This document shows, in pieces, positions 1 through 10,260 of a stretch of DNA of 64,000 nt (its first letter is position 1; every line of letters starts with the position of its first letter). The stretch is from assembly GCF_032229285.1 (NCBI RefSeq), contig NZ_CP135084.1:2728001-2792000 (forward strand), given 5' to 3'. The notes beneath the pieces were generated by a model. That model saw only the letters and a program-made list of their open reading frames with translations. It had not been told where the DNA came from and did no database searches. Source of the DNA: Rheinheimera sp. MMS21-TC3 (GTDB lineage Bacteria; Pseudomonadota; Gammaproteobacteria; Enterobacterales; Alteromonadaceae). The position numbers and the translations under genes were made by a program.

Positions 1-120
1 ATTTCTGGCTTAGGCGATGATTTAATAGCTAATACAAAACAAGTTTTACAGTTGCTACAAACCAAGCAAGCCTACAACACCCTGCAACAGTTTAAGGAAG
101 TAAGCCATGACCATAAGTAA
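1..120 (+). CDS. trpD: Anthranilate phosphoribosyltransferase, C-terminal end (partial)
   Basis: Reading frame 1 is open from the window edge to a TAA at 118-120 and encodes only the last 39 residues, ending in VSHDHK. The stretch begins ISGLGDD and runs into a helix with LQLLQTKQAY, which resembles the C-terminal helix of TrpD. Identification rests mainly on position: it overlaps the start of trpCF by 14 bases, as expected for translationally coupled trp operon genes. The enzyme transfers phosphoribose to anthranilate in tryptophan synthesis. The rest of the gene lies outside the window. Confidence 0.75.
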   Translation: MSGLGDDLIANTKQVLQLLQTKQAYNTLQQFKEVSHDHK

Positions 121-1519
121 TGAGGCTATGCCTAACGTTTTAGCCAACATTATTGAGCATAAAAAAGGCGAAGTGACGGCATTAAAACAGCAAAAGCCAT
201 TACCAAGCTTTAAAAGTCAGTTAGTCCCTAGCCAACATGATTTTTTAGCTGCGTTACAACAAGTTGGCCCAAGGTTTATTTTAGAATGTAAAAAAGCCTC
301 GCCGTCTAAGGGCTTGATTCGTCCTGACTTCGACTTGCAGCAACTTGCTCAGGTTTATAACCAATATGCCGATTGTATTTCAGTATTAACAGATGAGAAG
401 TTCTTTCAAGGCAAATATGAATACCTAGCCACTATGCGAGCTTTAGTCGATAAGCCGCTATTACATAAAGACTTTATTATTGATAGCTATCAAATTTATT
501 TAGGCCGACACTGTGGCGCTGATGCCGTATTGCTGATGTTATCGGTGTTAGATGATGCCGAATATAGCGAACTGGCCGCTGTGGCTAAATCACTGAATAT
601 GACGGTTTTAACCGAGGTGAGTAATAAAGAAGAAACCTTGCGAGCTGTTGCATTAAATGCCGAATTAATTGGCATCAATAACCGTGATTTACGCAGCTTA
701 GATACCAATTTAAATACCAGCTTCGAGCTAGCAAAGCTTATCCCCACGGGGATAACAGTTGTATCAGAATCTGGCATTTACACTAATCAGCAAGTGCGCC
801 GCTTATCGCAAGTGGCCGATGCCTTTTTAGTTGGCAGCTCATTAATGGCGCAAACTAATTTAGCCCAAGCGACGCGTGATCTCGTATTAGGCGAGCATAA
901 AATTTGTGGTTTAACCCAAGCAGAAGCGGCCAAAGCCGCCTACGCGGCTGGCGCTAAATATGGCGGTTTTATTTTTTATCCGCCATCAGCGCGTGCTGTC
1001 ACTTTGCAACAAGCCAAGCAAATCCAGCAAGGCGCCGATTTATGTTATGTTGGCGTTTTTGTTAATGCCGAACTTGCACAAGTTGCCAACCATGCTAAGC
1101 AGTTAAACCTAAGTGCTGTGCAGTTACATGGTGATGAAACTGATGATTATATCCAACAGCTTAAGCCATTATTACCCGCCAACTGTGAAATTTGGCAGGC
1201 CTATAGAATTAAAGACAGCTTACCGCAGTTTAGCCGCTTAATAGGCCATAGCCTTGATAGAGTCTTGCTCGATAGCTTTCACCCAACACAACAAGGCGGC
1301 AGTGGCCTGCGTTTTGATTGGGCTTTATTGCAACAGCAATTACCAACGATCCCAATAATGTTAGCGGGCGGTTTAAATGCCGACAATGTCACTGATGCCT
1401 TAAAGCTAGAGGTTGCAGGCTTAGATTTTAATTCCGGTTTAGAAACCGCGCCTGGCATTAAAGACACTAACAAAATTCAGTCAACTTTTATCCAGATCAG
1501 AGAATTTATTTATGAGTGA
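107..1519 (+). CDS. trpC: Bifunctional indole-3-glycerol-phosphate synthase / phosphoribosylanthranilate isomerase
   Basis: A 470-residue fusion of two TIM-barrel enzymes that catalyse consecutive steps of tryptophan synthesis. The N-terminal half, to about residue 255, is indole-glycerol-phosphate synthase ([12 protein letters not shown], then LLHKDFIID and GINNRDL, all typical of TrpC). The C-terminal half, from about residue 258, is the TrpF isomerase ([27 protein letters not shown] and the phosphate-binding [10 protein letters not shown]). The same fusion is usual in enterobacteria and relatives. Its start overlaps trpD by 14 bases and its stop overlaps trpB by 8, so it sits inside a tightly coupled operon. 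Confidence 0.97.
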   Translation: MTISNEAMPNVLANIIEHKKGEVTALKQQKPLPSFKSQLVPSQHDFLAALQQVGPRFILECKKASPSKGLIRPDFDLQQLAQVYNQYADCISVLTDEKFFQGKYEYLATMRALVDKPLLHKDFIIDSYQIYLGRHCGADAVLLMLSVLDDAEYSELAAVAKSLNMTVLTEVSNKEETLRAVALNAELIGINNRDLRSLDTNLNTSFELAKLIPTGITVVSESGIYTNQQVRRLSQVADAFLVGSSLMAQTNLAQATRDLVLGEHKICGLTQAEAAKAAYAAGAKYGGFIFYPPSARAVTLQQAKQIQQGADLCYVGVFVNAELAQVANHAKQLNLSAVQLHGDETDDYIQQLKPLLPANCEIWQAYRIKDSLPQFSRLIGHSLDRVLLDSFHPTQQGGSGLRFDWALLQQQLPTIPIMLAGGLNADNVTDALKLEVAGLDFNSGLETAPGIKDTNKIQSTFIQIREFIYE

Positions 1520-2711
1520 GTTAAAACTTAATCCGTATTTTGGTGAATACGGCGGTATGTTTGTACCGCAATTATTAGTGCCAGCTTTAAAGCAGCTAGA
1601 GCAAGCTTTTGTTGATGCCCAACAAGATCCTGAGTTTCAGGCTGAATTTCAACAGTTACTCACTCATTATGCCGGCCGACCAACCCCTCTGACTTTATGC
1701 CGGAATATTTCGCCTAATCCGTTGGTGAAAATTTATTTAAAGCGGGAAGATCTCCTGCATGGTGGCGCCCATAAAACTAATCAGGTATTAGGCCAAGCCT
1801 TATTAACCAAGCGGATGGGTAAAAAACAAGTAATAGCAGAAACCGGGGCCGGCCAACATGGCGTCGCCACCGCATTAGCTTGCGCCTTACTAGGCTTAAG
1901 CTGCCGCATTTATATGGGCGCTAAAGATATAGAGCGCCAGCAGCCTAACGTATTTCGCATGAAGTTAATGGGCGCAACGGTCATTCCAGTTACTAGCGGC
2001 TCTGGCACCTTAAAAGATGCCGTTAACGAAGCTATGCGCGATTGGTCCGCTAATTACGAAACCGCGCATTACTTATTAGGCACTGCCGCTGGGCCACATC
2101 CGTTTCCGACTATTGTTCGGGAATACCAAAAAATGATAGGCGAAGAAGCCAAGCAGCAAATAGTAAAAGCTGAAGGGAAATTACCTGATGCTGTTATTGC
2201 TTGTGTTGGCGGAGGCTCTAACGCCATTGGCATCTTCAATGACTTTATAAAAGAAACAGATGTTGCCTTAATTGGCGTTGAACCTGGCGGTAAAGGCATA
2301 ACCACTCATCAGCATGGCGCAGCACTGAGTACCGGTAGCTACGGCATTTTACATGGCGCTTATACTGCTATTATGCAAACCGCAGATGGCCAAATTGAAG
2401 AGTCTTACTCTATTTCAGCTGGTTTAGATTATCCAGCCGTTGGCCCACAACATACCCATTTAAAACAAACCGGCCGTGCCAGCTATATTGCTATTAATGA
2501 TGATGAAGCCTTAGCCGCCTTTCAATTACTCGCGAACAAAGAAGGCATTATTCCAGCCTTAGAAAGCTCACATGCACTAGCTCAGGCATTAAAAATGGCA
2601 ACAACAGCAACCGAGCCAACCGTATTATTGGTCAACTTATCAGGGCGTGGCGATAAAGACTTAAGCCATGTTCATAGCATCTTGCAACAAAGTGGCCAGC
2701 AAGGAGAATAA
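1512..2711 (+). CDS. trpB: Tryptophan synthase beta chain
   Basis: A 399-residue pyridoxal-phosphate enzyme that condenses indole with serine to give tryptophan. The PLP lysine is K88 in GGAHKTNQV, and the phosphate-binding glycine loop GGGSNAIG and the ETGAGQHG motif are intact. Length matches the family (E. coli 397). It overlaps the end of trpCF and is followed two bases later by trpA, its partner in the alpha2-beta2 complex that channels indole between subunits. Confidence 0.98.
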   Translation: MSELKLNPYFGEYGGMFVPQLLVPALKQLEQAFVDAQQDPEFQAEFQQLLTHYAGRPTPLTLCRNISPNPLVKIYLKREDLLHGGAHKTNQVLGQALLTKRMGKKQVIAETGAGQHGVATALACALLGLSCRIYMGAKDIERQQPNVFRMKLMGATVIPVTSGSGTLKDAVNEAMRDWSANYETAHYLLGTAAGPHPFPTIVREYQKMIGEEAKQQIVKAEGKLPDAVIACVGGGSNAIGIFNDFIKETDVALIGVEPGGKGITTHQHGAALSTGSYGILHGAYTAIMQTADGQIEESYSISAGLDYPAVGPQHTHLKQTGRASYIAINDDEALAAFQLLANKEGIIPALESSHALAQALKMATTATEPTVLLVNLSGRGDKDLSHVHSILQQSGQQGE

Positions 2712-2713
2712 CC

Positions 2714-3514
2714 ATGAAGCGTTACCAGCAGATGTTTGATCAATTAAATAAACAACAGCAAGGCGCCTTTGTGCCTTTTATTACTATTGGTGATCCTAGC
2801 CCAGATTTATCTTTTGAGATAATTAAAACCTTAATTGATGCCGGTGCCGATGCCTTAGAGCTAGGCATCCCCTTTTCTGATCCTATTGCCGATGGCCCAA
2901 CTATTCAAAGCGCCAATATTCGTGCGTTAGCCGCAGGTGTTACGCCCGCAATGTGTTTTGATATTATCGCTAAGGTACGCGCCTACAGCCCGAATATCCC
3001 TATTGGTTTATTACTGTATTCTAATTTAGTTATGGCCCGTGGCATTGATAACTTTTATAGCCAAGCCGCAGCGGCCGGTGTTGACTCAGTGCTGATTGCC
3101 GATGTGCCTTTGCATGAAAGTAAGCGTTTTCGCCAAGCAGCGATTAAGCACAATATAGCACCAATTTATATAGTGCCGCCTAATATTGACGATGAAGACT
3201 TACGGCAAATTGCCTCTTATGGTCGTGGCTATACCTATTTACTTAGCCGCGCTGGTGTCACTGGCACTGAAACGGTAGCCGCTATGCCTACAGATGAACT
3301 TATAACCCGGATACGCAGTTATAACCCTGCTCCGCCGTTACTGGGCTTTGGTATTTCTACTCCAGCGCATGTTAAAGCGGCACTTAACAGCGGCGCAGCG
3401 GGTGCGATTTCTGGCTCGGCTATTGTCAAACTCATTGAGCAACATCAACAGCAACCTGCCGAATTACGCTTAGCCTTACAGCAATTTGTTAGCAGCATGA
3501 AAGCGGCAACCTAG
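2714..3514 (+). CDS. trpA: Tryptophan synthase alpha chain
   Basis: A 266-residue TIM-barrel lyase that releases indole from indole-3-glycerol phosphate and passes it to TrpB. The catalytic acids fall at the same numbers as in E. coli: E49 in [10 protein letters not shown] and D60 in IADGPTIQ. The phosphate-binding [10 protein letters not shown] and GAISGSAIV segments are present near the C-terminus. It begins two bases after the trpB stop, preceded by AAGGAG. It is the last gene of the operon, followed by a strong hairpin terminator. Confidence 0.98.
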   Translation: MKRYQQMFDQLNKQQQGAFVPFITIGDPSPDLSFEIIKTLIDAGADALELGIPFSDPIADGPTIQSANIRALAAGVTPAMCFDIIAKVRAYSPNIPIGLLLYSNLVMARGIDNFYSQAAAAGVDSVLIADVPLHESKRFRQAAIKHNIAPIYIVPPNIDDEDLRQIASYGRGYTYLLSRAGVTGTETVAAMPTDELITRIRSYNPAPPLLGFGISTPAHVKAALNSGAAGAISGSAIVKLIEQHQQQPAELRLALQQFVSSMKAAT

Positions 3515-3536
3515 TTTAGGCGGCTAATTTAAAAAC

Positions 3537-3566
3537 GCGGCTTAAACCTGTTTAAGCCGCACTTTT
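3537..3566 (+). terminator. Intrinsic terminator of the trp operon
   Basis: An 11-bp perfect stem GCGGCTTAAAC / GTTTAAGCCGC with a 2-base loop is followed by ACTTTT. It lies 22 bases after the trpA stop. Confidence 0.8.
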
Positions 3567-3655
3567 AACCTAGCTTAAAATTCCTTTTATAAAAGCTATC
3601 GACCTTTGCCATTAACAGCGGGATAATAGGCTTTTTATTATTAGCAGAGCACATT

Positions 3656-4159
3656 ATGCAAATTAGCAAAGATACCGTCGTTCAATTCCACTATGTCTTA
3701 TCTGATATTACCTCAGGCCAGAAAGTTGAATTAGAAAACTCGAACAAAAAATCTAACAGTGATGGTCCTTTATTGTATTTACACGGCCACCAACAAATGT
3801 TGGCCGCATTAGAGCAAGCCATGGAAGGTAAGCAAGCAGGTGATGAGTTAGATATTAATTTAACACCTGAGCAAGCCTATGGTGAGCGTGATGAAAATGC
3901 CATACAAAGTGTCCAAGTAAAACACTTAATGGGCGCAAAAAAATGGAAAGTGGGTATGACTGCGGTGGTGCAAACCGAGCATGGCCAACGCCAAGTGACA
4001 ATTGTAAAAATGGGTATGTTTAAAGCCGATGTTGATACTAATCACCCGCTAGCCGGCAAAAGCTTAAACTTTTTAATCAATATTACTTCTGTACGCCCAG
4101 CCACCACAGAAGAACTAGCCCATGGCCATGCCCACGGTGAAGGCGGCCATAATCACTAA
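3656..4159 (+). CDS. SlyD-type FKBP peptidyl-prolyl isomerase
   Basis: A 167-residue cytoplasmic folding helper of the FKBP family. The N-terminus (VVQFHYVLSD), the LYLHGHQQMLAALEQAMEG segment and AYGERDENAIQSV follow the SlyD pattern closely. It also has the family's chaperone insert in the flap and a short histidine-rich tail (HGHAHGEGGHNH) that would bind nickel or other metals, although the tail is shorter than in E. coli SlyD. SlyD proteins speed prolyl isomerisation and help deliver nickel or assist Tat substrates. It stands alone, with a terminator directly after it. Confidence 0.9.
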   Translation: MQISKDTVVQFHYVLSDITSGQKVELENSNKKSNSDGPLLYLHGHQQMLAALEQAMEGKQAGDELDINLTPEQAYGERDENAIQSVQVKHLMGAKKWKVGMTAVVQTEHGQRQVTIVKMGMFKADVDTNHPLAGKSLNFLINITSVRPATTEELAHGHAHGEGGHNH

Positions 4160-4175
4160 AAGTAAAATAGCCTTA

Positions 4176-4215
4176 CAACACTATGAAAGTTCATTTCATA
4201 GTGTTGTCTTGTTCT
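4176..4215 (+). terminator. Intrinsic terminator after the SlyD-type gene
   Basis: A 13-bp perfect stem CAACACTATGAAA / TTTCATAGTGTTG (4176-4188 and 4194-4206) around a 5-base loop, followed by the T-rich TCTTGTTCT. Confidence 0.75.
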
Positions 4216-4394
4216 AGAGCATACTTATCCCAAGCTTAAACTGTTAAGATCATGGTAATTATTTATTCAGTAAACTTTTGGCCAGTTTAAACGTACTGTG
4301 TAAGTATTCTATTTTATCAAGCCTCATATTTTGGTTTTTTATCTGCTAGCTTAAGTAAATAGCAGTTTACTTTAACAAGAGTCTAATAATTACT

Positions 4395-5477
4395 ATGCGC
4401 TATATTAATACCACTCAGTTCGATCATCAGCAGCCCGATAAAGTAGGCGTTTTAATCACCAATTTAGGCACACCAGATGCGCCGACTAAACCGGCCTTAA
4501 AACGCTATTTAAAGCAATTTTTATCGGATCCTCGGGTAGTTGAGGTGCCTAGGTCAATTTGGTGGTTGGTCTTAAATTGCGTTATTTTACAAATACGGCC
4601 AAAGCGCTCGGCTAAGGCTTATGCCACCGTATTTACCGAACAAGGCTCGCCATTATTATTTCATACTCAAGCTCAAGCAGAGGCACTTGCCGCTAAGTTT
4701 TCTCAAGCGGGGCGTGATGATGTCGTGGTTGATTTTGCTATGCGTTATGGTAATCCGAGCATAGAGTCGGTATTAGATAACATGTTTAAACAAGGCGTGC
4801 GTAAATTAGTGGTACTGCCGTTATATCCACAATACTCAGCCTCTACCTCGGCTTCTACTTTTGACGCTATCGCCGAAAATTTTGTTAAGCGCCGCTGGCT
4901 ACCCGACCTGCGTTTTGTTTCACACTATGCTGATTATAAGCCCTTTATTGCCGCTGCTGCAGCCCTTATTCAACGCCACTGGCAGCAACATGGCAAAGCT
5001 GACAAGCTTATTTTTTCTTATCATGGTATTCCTAAGCGCTACTTAACTAATGGCGATCCTTACCACTGCCAATGTTATAAAACCTCGCGTTTAATTGCCG
5101 AGCAATTAGGCCTTAGCGCCGAACAATATCTCACTACCTTTCAGTCACGGTTTGGCCGTGAAGAATGGTTAAAGCCTTATACCGATGAAACCTTAAAAAG
5201 CTTACCCGCTACAGGCGTTAACGCCGTGCAAATATTTTGCCCTGGCTTCTCTGCTGACTGCTTAGAAACGCTAGAAGAAATAGCAGAAGAAAATAAAGAA
5301 TACTTTTTACAAGCAGGTGGCCAGCGCTATGAATATATTAGCGCCCTAAATGCCGAGCCTGAGCATATTGATGCGTTATATCAATTAATTAATGACAATA
5401 TTCAAGGCTGGTACTTTAGCCCAGACTTAAGCCGAGCACAGCGTGCTAAGCAAGTCGCTGATGATAAAAATTATTAA
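4395..5477 (+). CDS. hemH: Ferrochelatase
   Basis: A 360-residue enzyme that inserts ferrous iron into protoporphyrin IX in the last step of haem synthesis. The family signatures are clear: GVLITNLGTPDAP at the start, LPLYPQYSASTSAS, the catalytic-histidine segment FSYHGIPKRY, FQSRFGREEWLKPYTDETL, and CPGFSADCLETLEEIAEEN with its invariant glutamate. Length is slightly above E. coli HemH (320) because of a C-terminal extension. It stands alone between the SlyD-type gene and an oppositely oriented phosphatase. Confidence 0.97.
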   Translation: MRYINTTQFDHQQPDKVGVLITNLGTPDAPTKPALKRYLKQFLSDPRVVEVPRSIWWLVLNCVILQIRPKRSAKAYATVFTEQGSPLLFHTQAQAEALAAKFSQAGRDDVVVDFAMRYGNPSIESVLDNMFKQGVRKLVVLPLYPQYSASTSASTFDAIAENFVKRRWLPDLRFVSHYADYKPFIAAAAALIQRHWQQHGKADKLIFSYHGIPKRYLTNGDPYHCQCYKTSRLIAEQLGLSAEQYLTTFQSRFGREEWLKPYTDETLKSLPATGVNAVQIFCPGFSADCLETLEEIAEENKEYFLQAGGQRYEYISALNAEPEHIDALYQLINDNIQGWYFSPDLSRAQRAKQVADDKNY

Positions 5478-5512
5478 GTTAACTCTGCTAAGTAACCGCA
5501 ATTAAGCACAAG

Positions 5513-6112
5513 CTAAGCTGTAAATGCCGCTCTAAGCTGGTCAAAGTGTGCAATAGTCCAAGTGGCTTCTGCGCTAAAATGGTGGTTAGTACTATTTAGA
5601 TATAAACAAGATGGCATGCCGGCATTCGCGGCCGCTTGTAAGTCATAAATATAATCGCCCACATACAAGATCTGCTCTGGGGCTAGCTGCAACTGCTGTG
5701 CTATATGTAATAAGCCTGCAGGATCGGGCTTAGCAATAAAATCATCTCGTGTTACTACTAGCTCAATAGGTATGGCCAGACGTTGCATGGTTAGCTCGGT
5801 TGCTTGGCGCATATTACGCGTAAATAATGCTAAGGGTATATTGGCAGAAATAAGCGCTTGTAAACATTCTTCTGCACCTGGGATCCACCTTGCTAAAGCC
5901 GCACCCGCCATTTCGTGCTGATAAATAACATCTAATGCGGTTTGATAAAGCTTAGGATCTTCGGTTTGGGCTAGCCGCTCTAGCAAGGGCGTGCCAACTG
6001 GCCAACCAATATCTTGGCAAATCGCAGCAAAGTCTAATGCTGAATCAACTAAGGTGCCATCCAAATCGAAAGCTACTGCCTTAATTTGTTGTTGTATTTG
6101 CTTAATATCCAA
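5513..6112 (-). CDS. HAD-family hydrolase (phosphoglycolate-phosphatase-like)
   Basis: A 199-residue haloacid-dehalogenase hydrolase of the cap-C1 type. The nucleophile motif AFDLDGTLVDSALDF is near residue 15, the motif II threonine is in LALFTRNM, the motif III lysine is in IAKPDPAGLL, and motif IV is GDYIYDLQAA. This is the full catalytic set, so it should be an active phosphatase. The pattern resembles phosphoglycolate phosphatases, but the substrate cannot be read from sequence. It converges on hemH and is monocistronic. Confidence 0.85.
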   Translation of the reverse strand: MDIKQIQQQIKAVAFDLDGTLVDSALDFAAICQDIGWPVGTPLLERLAQTEDPKLYQTALDVIYQHEMAGAALARWIPGAEECLQALISANIPLALFTRNMRQATELTMQRLAIPIELVVTRDDFIAKPDPAGLLHIAQQLQLAPEQILYVGDYIYDLQAAANAGMPSCLYLNSTNHHFSAEATWTIAHFDQLRAAFTA

Positions 6113-6305
6113 ATTCTCACCTAAACAATTCCCTATCAGTAATGCTATCTTTAGTAAAATTGGTTAATTCTACTAATTGTAGGTCTAAATAGCACAACCC
6201 AAAATCCACAAAATACATAACCAACTGATTTATAACAATAAAATTATGGCGCAACTTTTGCCTTATTTATGCTTTAATTAAGCAAAACAATTAATGGAGC
6301 AGACT

Positions 6306-6716
6306 ATGGGCTTATTTAGATTACTTTTTAACTTACTTTGGTTTATTTTAGGCGGCTTGTTTATGGGCTTAATGTGGTGGTTTATCGGTATTTTATGCTT
6401 TATTAGTATTATTGGTATTCCATATGGACGCTCTTGCTTTGTTATTGGTGAAATGGCTTTTTGGCCCTTTGGCCAAGAGGCGATAGATCGTAGTTATGTA
6501 AACCAACGTCATGATATTGGTACTGGTACCTTAGGCACTATTGGTAATGTTATTTGGTTTGTAATCTTTGGTATTTGGTTGGCTATTGGCCATTTAGGTT
6601 CGGCATTGGCGTGTTTTTTAACCATTATTGGCATTCCTTTTGGCATTCAACATATTAAATTAGCCATGTTAACACTAGCTCCTGTTGGTAAAACTATAGT
6701 CACAAAACGAGTTTAA
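6306..6716 (+). CDS. YccF-family inner-membrane protein
   Basis: About 136 residues with two near-repeated halves. Each has a hydrophobic segment ending in an IGIP motif (FISIIGIPYGRSCF, then FLTIIGIPFGIQHIKLA), the hallmark of the YccF domain. There are at least three transmembrane stretches. An ATG at 6294 is also possible, but the GGAG at 6296-6299 lies correctly for the ATG at 6306, which I chose. The family's function is unknown. The next gene starts 10 bases downstream and is probably co-transcribed. Confidence 0.85.
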   Translation: MGLFRLLFNLLWFILGGLFMGLMWWFIGILCFISIIGIPYGRSCFVIGEMAFWPFGQEAIDRSYVNQRHDIGTGTLGTIGNVIWFVIFGIWLAIGHLGSALACFLTIIGIPFGIQHIKLAMLTLAPVGKTIVTKRV

Positions 6717-6726
6717 AGGCTAAAGC

Positions 6727-7101
6727 ATGGTATTTAAGCAAACCAAGGTAACAACTCCCTTAACTACAGCGCAGAAATACCAGCGCATTTGGCAAACTGT
6801 GCTGCAGATCCCTAAAGGTAACGTTGCCAGCTATGGTCAAATTGCAGATTTAGCCGGTTTACCTGGCCGAGCACGTTTGGTCGGTAAGGCCTTAGGCCAA
6901 GCCCCAGCAGAGCTGGCAATACCTTGGTATAGAGTTATCCGCAGCGACCGGCAACTCGCATTTCCTGCTGGCAGCCCTAATGCTATTAGCCAACACCAAT
7001 TACTGTTAGCTGAAGGCGTGCTTGTAGTGAATAATCGCGTTAAAAAAAGCTATTATTGGCAACCTGATTTAGCTGAAATAATGTATCAACTACAATTTTA
7101 A
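6727..7101 (+). CDS. Alkyltransferase-like protein (Atl/YbaZ family)
   Basis: A 124-residue relative of the DNA-binding half of O6-alkylguanine-DNA alkyltransferase. IPKGNVASYGQIADLAGLPGRARLVGKAL is the recognition-helix region. The catalytic PCHRV motif is replaced by PWYRVI at about residue 72: tryptophan stands in place of the alkyl-accepting cysteine and tyrosine in place of the histidine. Atl proteins bind O6-alkylguanine, flip it out and hand the lesion to nucleotide-excision repair without removing the alkyl group. It follows the yccF-like gene closely. Confidence 0.9.
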   Translation: MVFKQTKVTTPLTTAQKYQRIWQTVLQIPKGNVASYGQIADLAGLPGRARLVGKALGQAPAELAIPWYRVIRSDRQLAFPAGSPNAISQHQLLLAEGVLVVNNRVKKSYYWQPDLAEIMYQLQF

Positions 7102-7200
7102 TTAAATCGACCAAGGCTATGGATTTTTATTGCCATAAAAGCCTGCTTTTCGCTAGACTAGCGCCCTACTAATGATAAGCGTAACAAATAGGACATAATT

Positions 7201-7905
7201 ATGGGTGCACAATGGAAAGCCAAGCATAAGCAAGACGCTGCTAATGCAAAAGGCCGTATATTTACTAAGTTGGCAAAAGAAATCGCTGTTGCTGCACGTA
7301 ATGGCGCCGATCCTGATATGAATGCCAAATTACGATCGGCCATTGAAACCGCTAAAAAAGCTTCAATGCCAAAAGAAACCCTAGAGCGAGCCATTAAAAA
7401 AGGCGCCGGTTTATTAGATGGCCCAGCTAATTATGAAACCGTAGTTTATGAAGGTTTTGCCCCGCATCAAGTGCCTGTTATTGTTGAATGCTTAACCGAC
7501 AACAAAAACCGTAGTGCTATGAGTATGCGTATTTTATTTCGCAAAGGCCAATTAGCTACTTCAGGCGCTGTATCTTGGGATTTTAAACATTTAGGTCAAA
7601 TAGAAGCCACCCCAACCAGCCCAGATGCCGATGCTGAATTAGCGGCTATTGAAGCTGGCGCTCAAGATTTTGAAGACGGTGATGATGGCGATATGGTGTT
7701 TTTAACCGAGGCGGCAGATTTAGACTTAGTTAGTAAAGCCTTGCCTGAATTTGGCTTTAGCGTAAATACAGCTCGGTTAGTTTATCGCGCCAACAATCCA
7801 GTTACTTTAACTGACGAAGATGCCCTAGCTGAAGTAGAAGCTTTTTTAGACGCTATTGATGCCGATGACGACGTTCAGCACGTTTATGCCGGTATTGCCG
7901 AATAG
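7201..7905 (+). CDS. YebC/PmpR-family protein (second paralogue)
   Basis: A 234-residue YebC-family protein: [34 protein letters not shown] at the start, the acidic middle and C-terminal domains, and a conserved [15 protein letters not shown] core. Family members are described as DNA-binding regulators and, more recently, as ribosome-associated factors that relieve stalling. It differs from the copy beside ruvC (25721-26464), which starts [14 protein letters not shown], so this window carries two distinct family members. An AGGA lies just before the ATG. It ends in a shared two-way terminator. Confidence 0.92.
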   Translation: MGAQWKAKHKQDAANAKGRIFTKLAKEIAVAARNGADPDMNAKLRSAIETAKKASMPKETLERAIKKGAGLLDGPANYETVVYEGFAPHQVPVIVECLTDNKNRSAMSMRILFRKGQLATSGAVSWDFKHLGQIEATPTSPDADAELAAIEAGAQDFEDGDDGDMVFLTEAADLDLVSKALPEFGFSVNTARLVYRANNPVTLTDEDALAEVEAFLDAIDADDDVQHVYAGIAE

Positions 7906-7924
7906 AATTTAGATTAAAGCAAAT

Positions 7925-7954
7925 AAAAAGGGCTCTTAATAAAGAGCCCTTTTT
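7925..7954. terminator. Bidirectional terminator
   Basis: AAAAAGGGCTCTT / AAGAGCCCTTTTT is a perfect 13-bp inverted repeat around an AATA loop, with A and T tracts on both sides. It can serve the YebC paralogue on the plus strand and the convergent M3 peptidase on the minus strand. Confidence 0.9.
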
Positions 7955-7967
7955 GCTTCTAGTCTAA

Positions 7968-10148
7968 TTATTTTTTCTTAGGTATAGGAAAACCACGATC
8001 ACGCATTAAAGCATCAATAGTCGCATCACGACCACGGAATGCACGGTAAGCTTCTGCTGGGTCTACCGCGTTACGTACGCTAAACAAGTGTTTAACCAGT
8101 TTGCCTGCGACTTCTTTATCGTAAAAACCACCTGGTGCTTCAGCAAAGGCTTCAGCTGCATCTGAGGTTAAAACTTCAGCCCACATATAGCCATAATAAG
8201 CAGCTGCATAACCTTCACCTGAGAAGACATGGCCAAACTGCGGTGTACGGTGACGCATAACAATTTCTTTTGGCATATTCATGGCATTTAAAGTATCACG
8301 CTCAAAAGCGTCAGGATCAACATTGCTAGGGTCATCTAACATATGCAGTTTTAAATCAATAATGGCTGAAGCTAAATATTCAGTTGTTTTAAAGCCCGAA
8401 TTAAAAGTAGCCGCTTTTTTGATTTTTTCTACCAGCTCTTTTGGCATAGGTTTGCCAGTTTCACTGTGCACTAAGTATTTATTAATTACTTCATCCGTTA
8501 ATAACCAACGCTCTAATAATTGCGACTGAAACTCAGTGTAGTCACGCACGCCACCATTTAAGGTGGGGTAAGTCACTTTGGCGGATAAAGCATGTAAGGC
8601 ATGGCCAAACTCATGGAAGTAAGTAGTAGCATCATCCCATGAAATTAACACTGTTTCACCTGGTGCACCTTTCATAAAGTTAGAGTTATTGGATGACAGC
8701 ACATTTTTCTGACCATCATAGGTGCTGTATCCACGATAACTCGTCGCCCAAGCGCCTGAGCGTTTACCTTGGCGAGCAAAAGGATCTAAATACCATAAGC
8801 CTATTTCTTCGCCTGTGGTTTTATCGGTGACATGCCACACTTTCACGTCTTCATGAAACACAGGCACACTGCCTTCTGGCACAGGCGTAAAGTTAAAGTT
8901 AAATAAACGGCCAGCGACATAGAACATGGCTTCACGCAGCTTATCTAGCTGTAAATATTGCTTAACTTCATTAGAATCTAGGTCATACTTTTCTTTACGC
9001 ACTTTTTCAGCGTAATAGCGATAATCCCAAGGCGCAATTTTAATATCATCACCTAAGCTATCGGCTAAAGCTTGCATATCGGCAACTTCTTCTTCAACCC
9101 TAGCAATAGCAGCAGGCCATACCGACATCATTAAGTTCATAGCATTGCTTGGCTTTTTAGCCATTCTATCTTGCAAGCGCCAAGTAGCGTAATTATCAAA
9201 GCCTAATAAGCCAACACGCTCATCACGTAAAGTTAAAATTTCAGTAATAAGCGCATTATTATCATGTTCATCGCCATTATCACCACGGCTGTAATAGGTA
9301 TTCCATACCTTTTCACGTAAAGCACGATCTGTTGAATAGGTTAAAAATGGGTCCATAGAGGAACGCGTATTCAAAACTGCATACATGCCTTCTTTACCAC
9401 GTGACTTAGCTGCAGAAGCGGCACCATTAATATAAGATTGCGGTAAACCATCTAGCTGATCTTCGGTTAAATACAACACATAACCTTCTTCATCAGCTAA
9501 AATATTACTAGAAAATGCCGTATGTAATTGGGCTAAACGCTGGTTAATTTCAGCATAACGCTGTTTTTTCTCAGCGTCTAAGGTTGCACCATTATTGGCA
9601 AAGCCTAAGTAAACTAAATGGGTAAGACGCTGTTGCTCTGAGGTAAGCTTTTTATATTCATCAGAATTATAAACGGCTTCTACCCGCTTAAACAAAGCTT
9701 CATTTTGGGTAATTTTAGAAGAGAAAGCCGATAATTTAGGCGCTATTTCTTTTTGAATGGCTCTAAATTCTGCTGAAGATTTATTAGAACTCCAAATTCC
9801 GTAATATCTAAAAACTCGGCTTAAATCTTCACCTGCTTTTTCTAAAGCGACAATAGTATTTTCAAAGTTAGCCGCTTCAGGATTATTGGTAATAGCATCA
9901 ATTTCAGCTAGTTGTTGCTGCATACCAAATTCTAATGCTGGTTTTAAATCAGCTAATGACATTTTGTCAAAAGCCGGTACCCCTTGATATGGACCTGTCC
10001 AAGGTTGTAATAGTGTATTATTTTGGCGAATTTCTGAAGTGGCGGCAGCTATTGCTGTTTTTTCAGTGTTAGGTACTGTGGCATTATTACAGCCAACTAA
10101 GCCTACCGAAAGAATGGCTGTTGTTACCCATAGTGGCAAAGATTTCAT
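7968..10148 (-). CDS. M3-family metallopeptidase lipoprotein (peptidyl-dipeptidase Dcp type)
   Basis: A ~726-residue zinc oligopeptidase of the thimet/Dcp family. The zinc motif HEFGH is at about residue 512 within YFHEFGHALHALSA, and the usual C-terminal catalytic segment (FGHVFSGEGYAAAYYGYMW) is present. Dcp enzymes release dipeptides from peptide C-termini. The N-terminus MKSLPLWVTTAILSVGLVGC is a lipoprotein signal ending in a lipobox cysteine, so the mature enzyme would be membrane-anchored in the periplasm, unlike cytoplasmic E. coli Dcp. I chose the ATG at 10148 because GGAG sits just ahead of it; a TTG 12 bases upstream is less likely. Confidence 0.93.
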   Translation of the reverse strand: MKSLPLWVTTAILSVGLVGCNNATVPNTEKTAIAAATSEIRQNNTLLQPWTGPYQGVPAFDKMSLADLKPALEFGMQQQLAEIDAITNNPEAANFENTIVALEKAGEDLSRVFRYYGIWSSNKSSAEFRAIQKEIAPKLSAFSSKITQNEALFKRVEAVYNSDEYKKLTSEQQRLTHLVYLGFANNGATLDAEKKQRYAEINQRLAQLHTAFSSNILADEEGYVLYLTEDQLDGLPQSYINGAASAAKSRGKEGMYAVLNTRSSMDPFLTYSTDRALREKVWNTYYSRGDNGDEHDNNALITEILTLRDERVGLLGFDNYATWRLQDRMAKKPSNAMNLMMSVWPAAIARVEEEVADMQALADSLGDDIKIAPWDYRYYAEKVRKEKYDLDSNEVKQYLQLDKLREAMFYVAGRLFNFNFTPVPEGSVPVFHEDVKVWHVTDKTTGEEIGLWYLDPFARQGKRSGAWATSYRGYSTYDGQKNVLSSNNSNFMKGAPGETVLISWDDATTYFHEFGHALHALSAKVTYPTLNGGVRDYTEFQSQLLERWLLTDEVINKYLVHSETGKPMPKELVEKIKKAATFNSGFKTTEYLASAIIDLKLHMLDDPSNVDPDAFERDTLNAMNMPKEIVMRHRTPQFGHVFSGEGYAAAYYGYMWAEVLTSDAAEAFAEAPGGFYDKEVAGKLVKHLFSVRNAVDPAEAYRAFRGRDATIDALMRDRGFPIPKKK

Positions 10149-10260
10149 GCGTTGCTCCAAGCTAGGTTAATTAAGAGATAGTGCTTATTTAATACAATAT
10201 GACTTTGTTGCAAAACAGACTACCTTGCTCAACTTAGAAAACCAAGTTTTAGGCTTAGTA

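Noticed and set aside
3515..4394. Possible riboswitch or attenuator ahead of the SlyD-type gene or hemH.
   Set aside because: Only ordinary terminators were found; no structured leader matches a known class.
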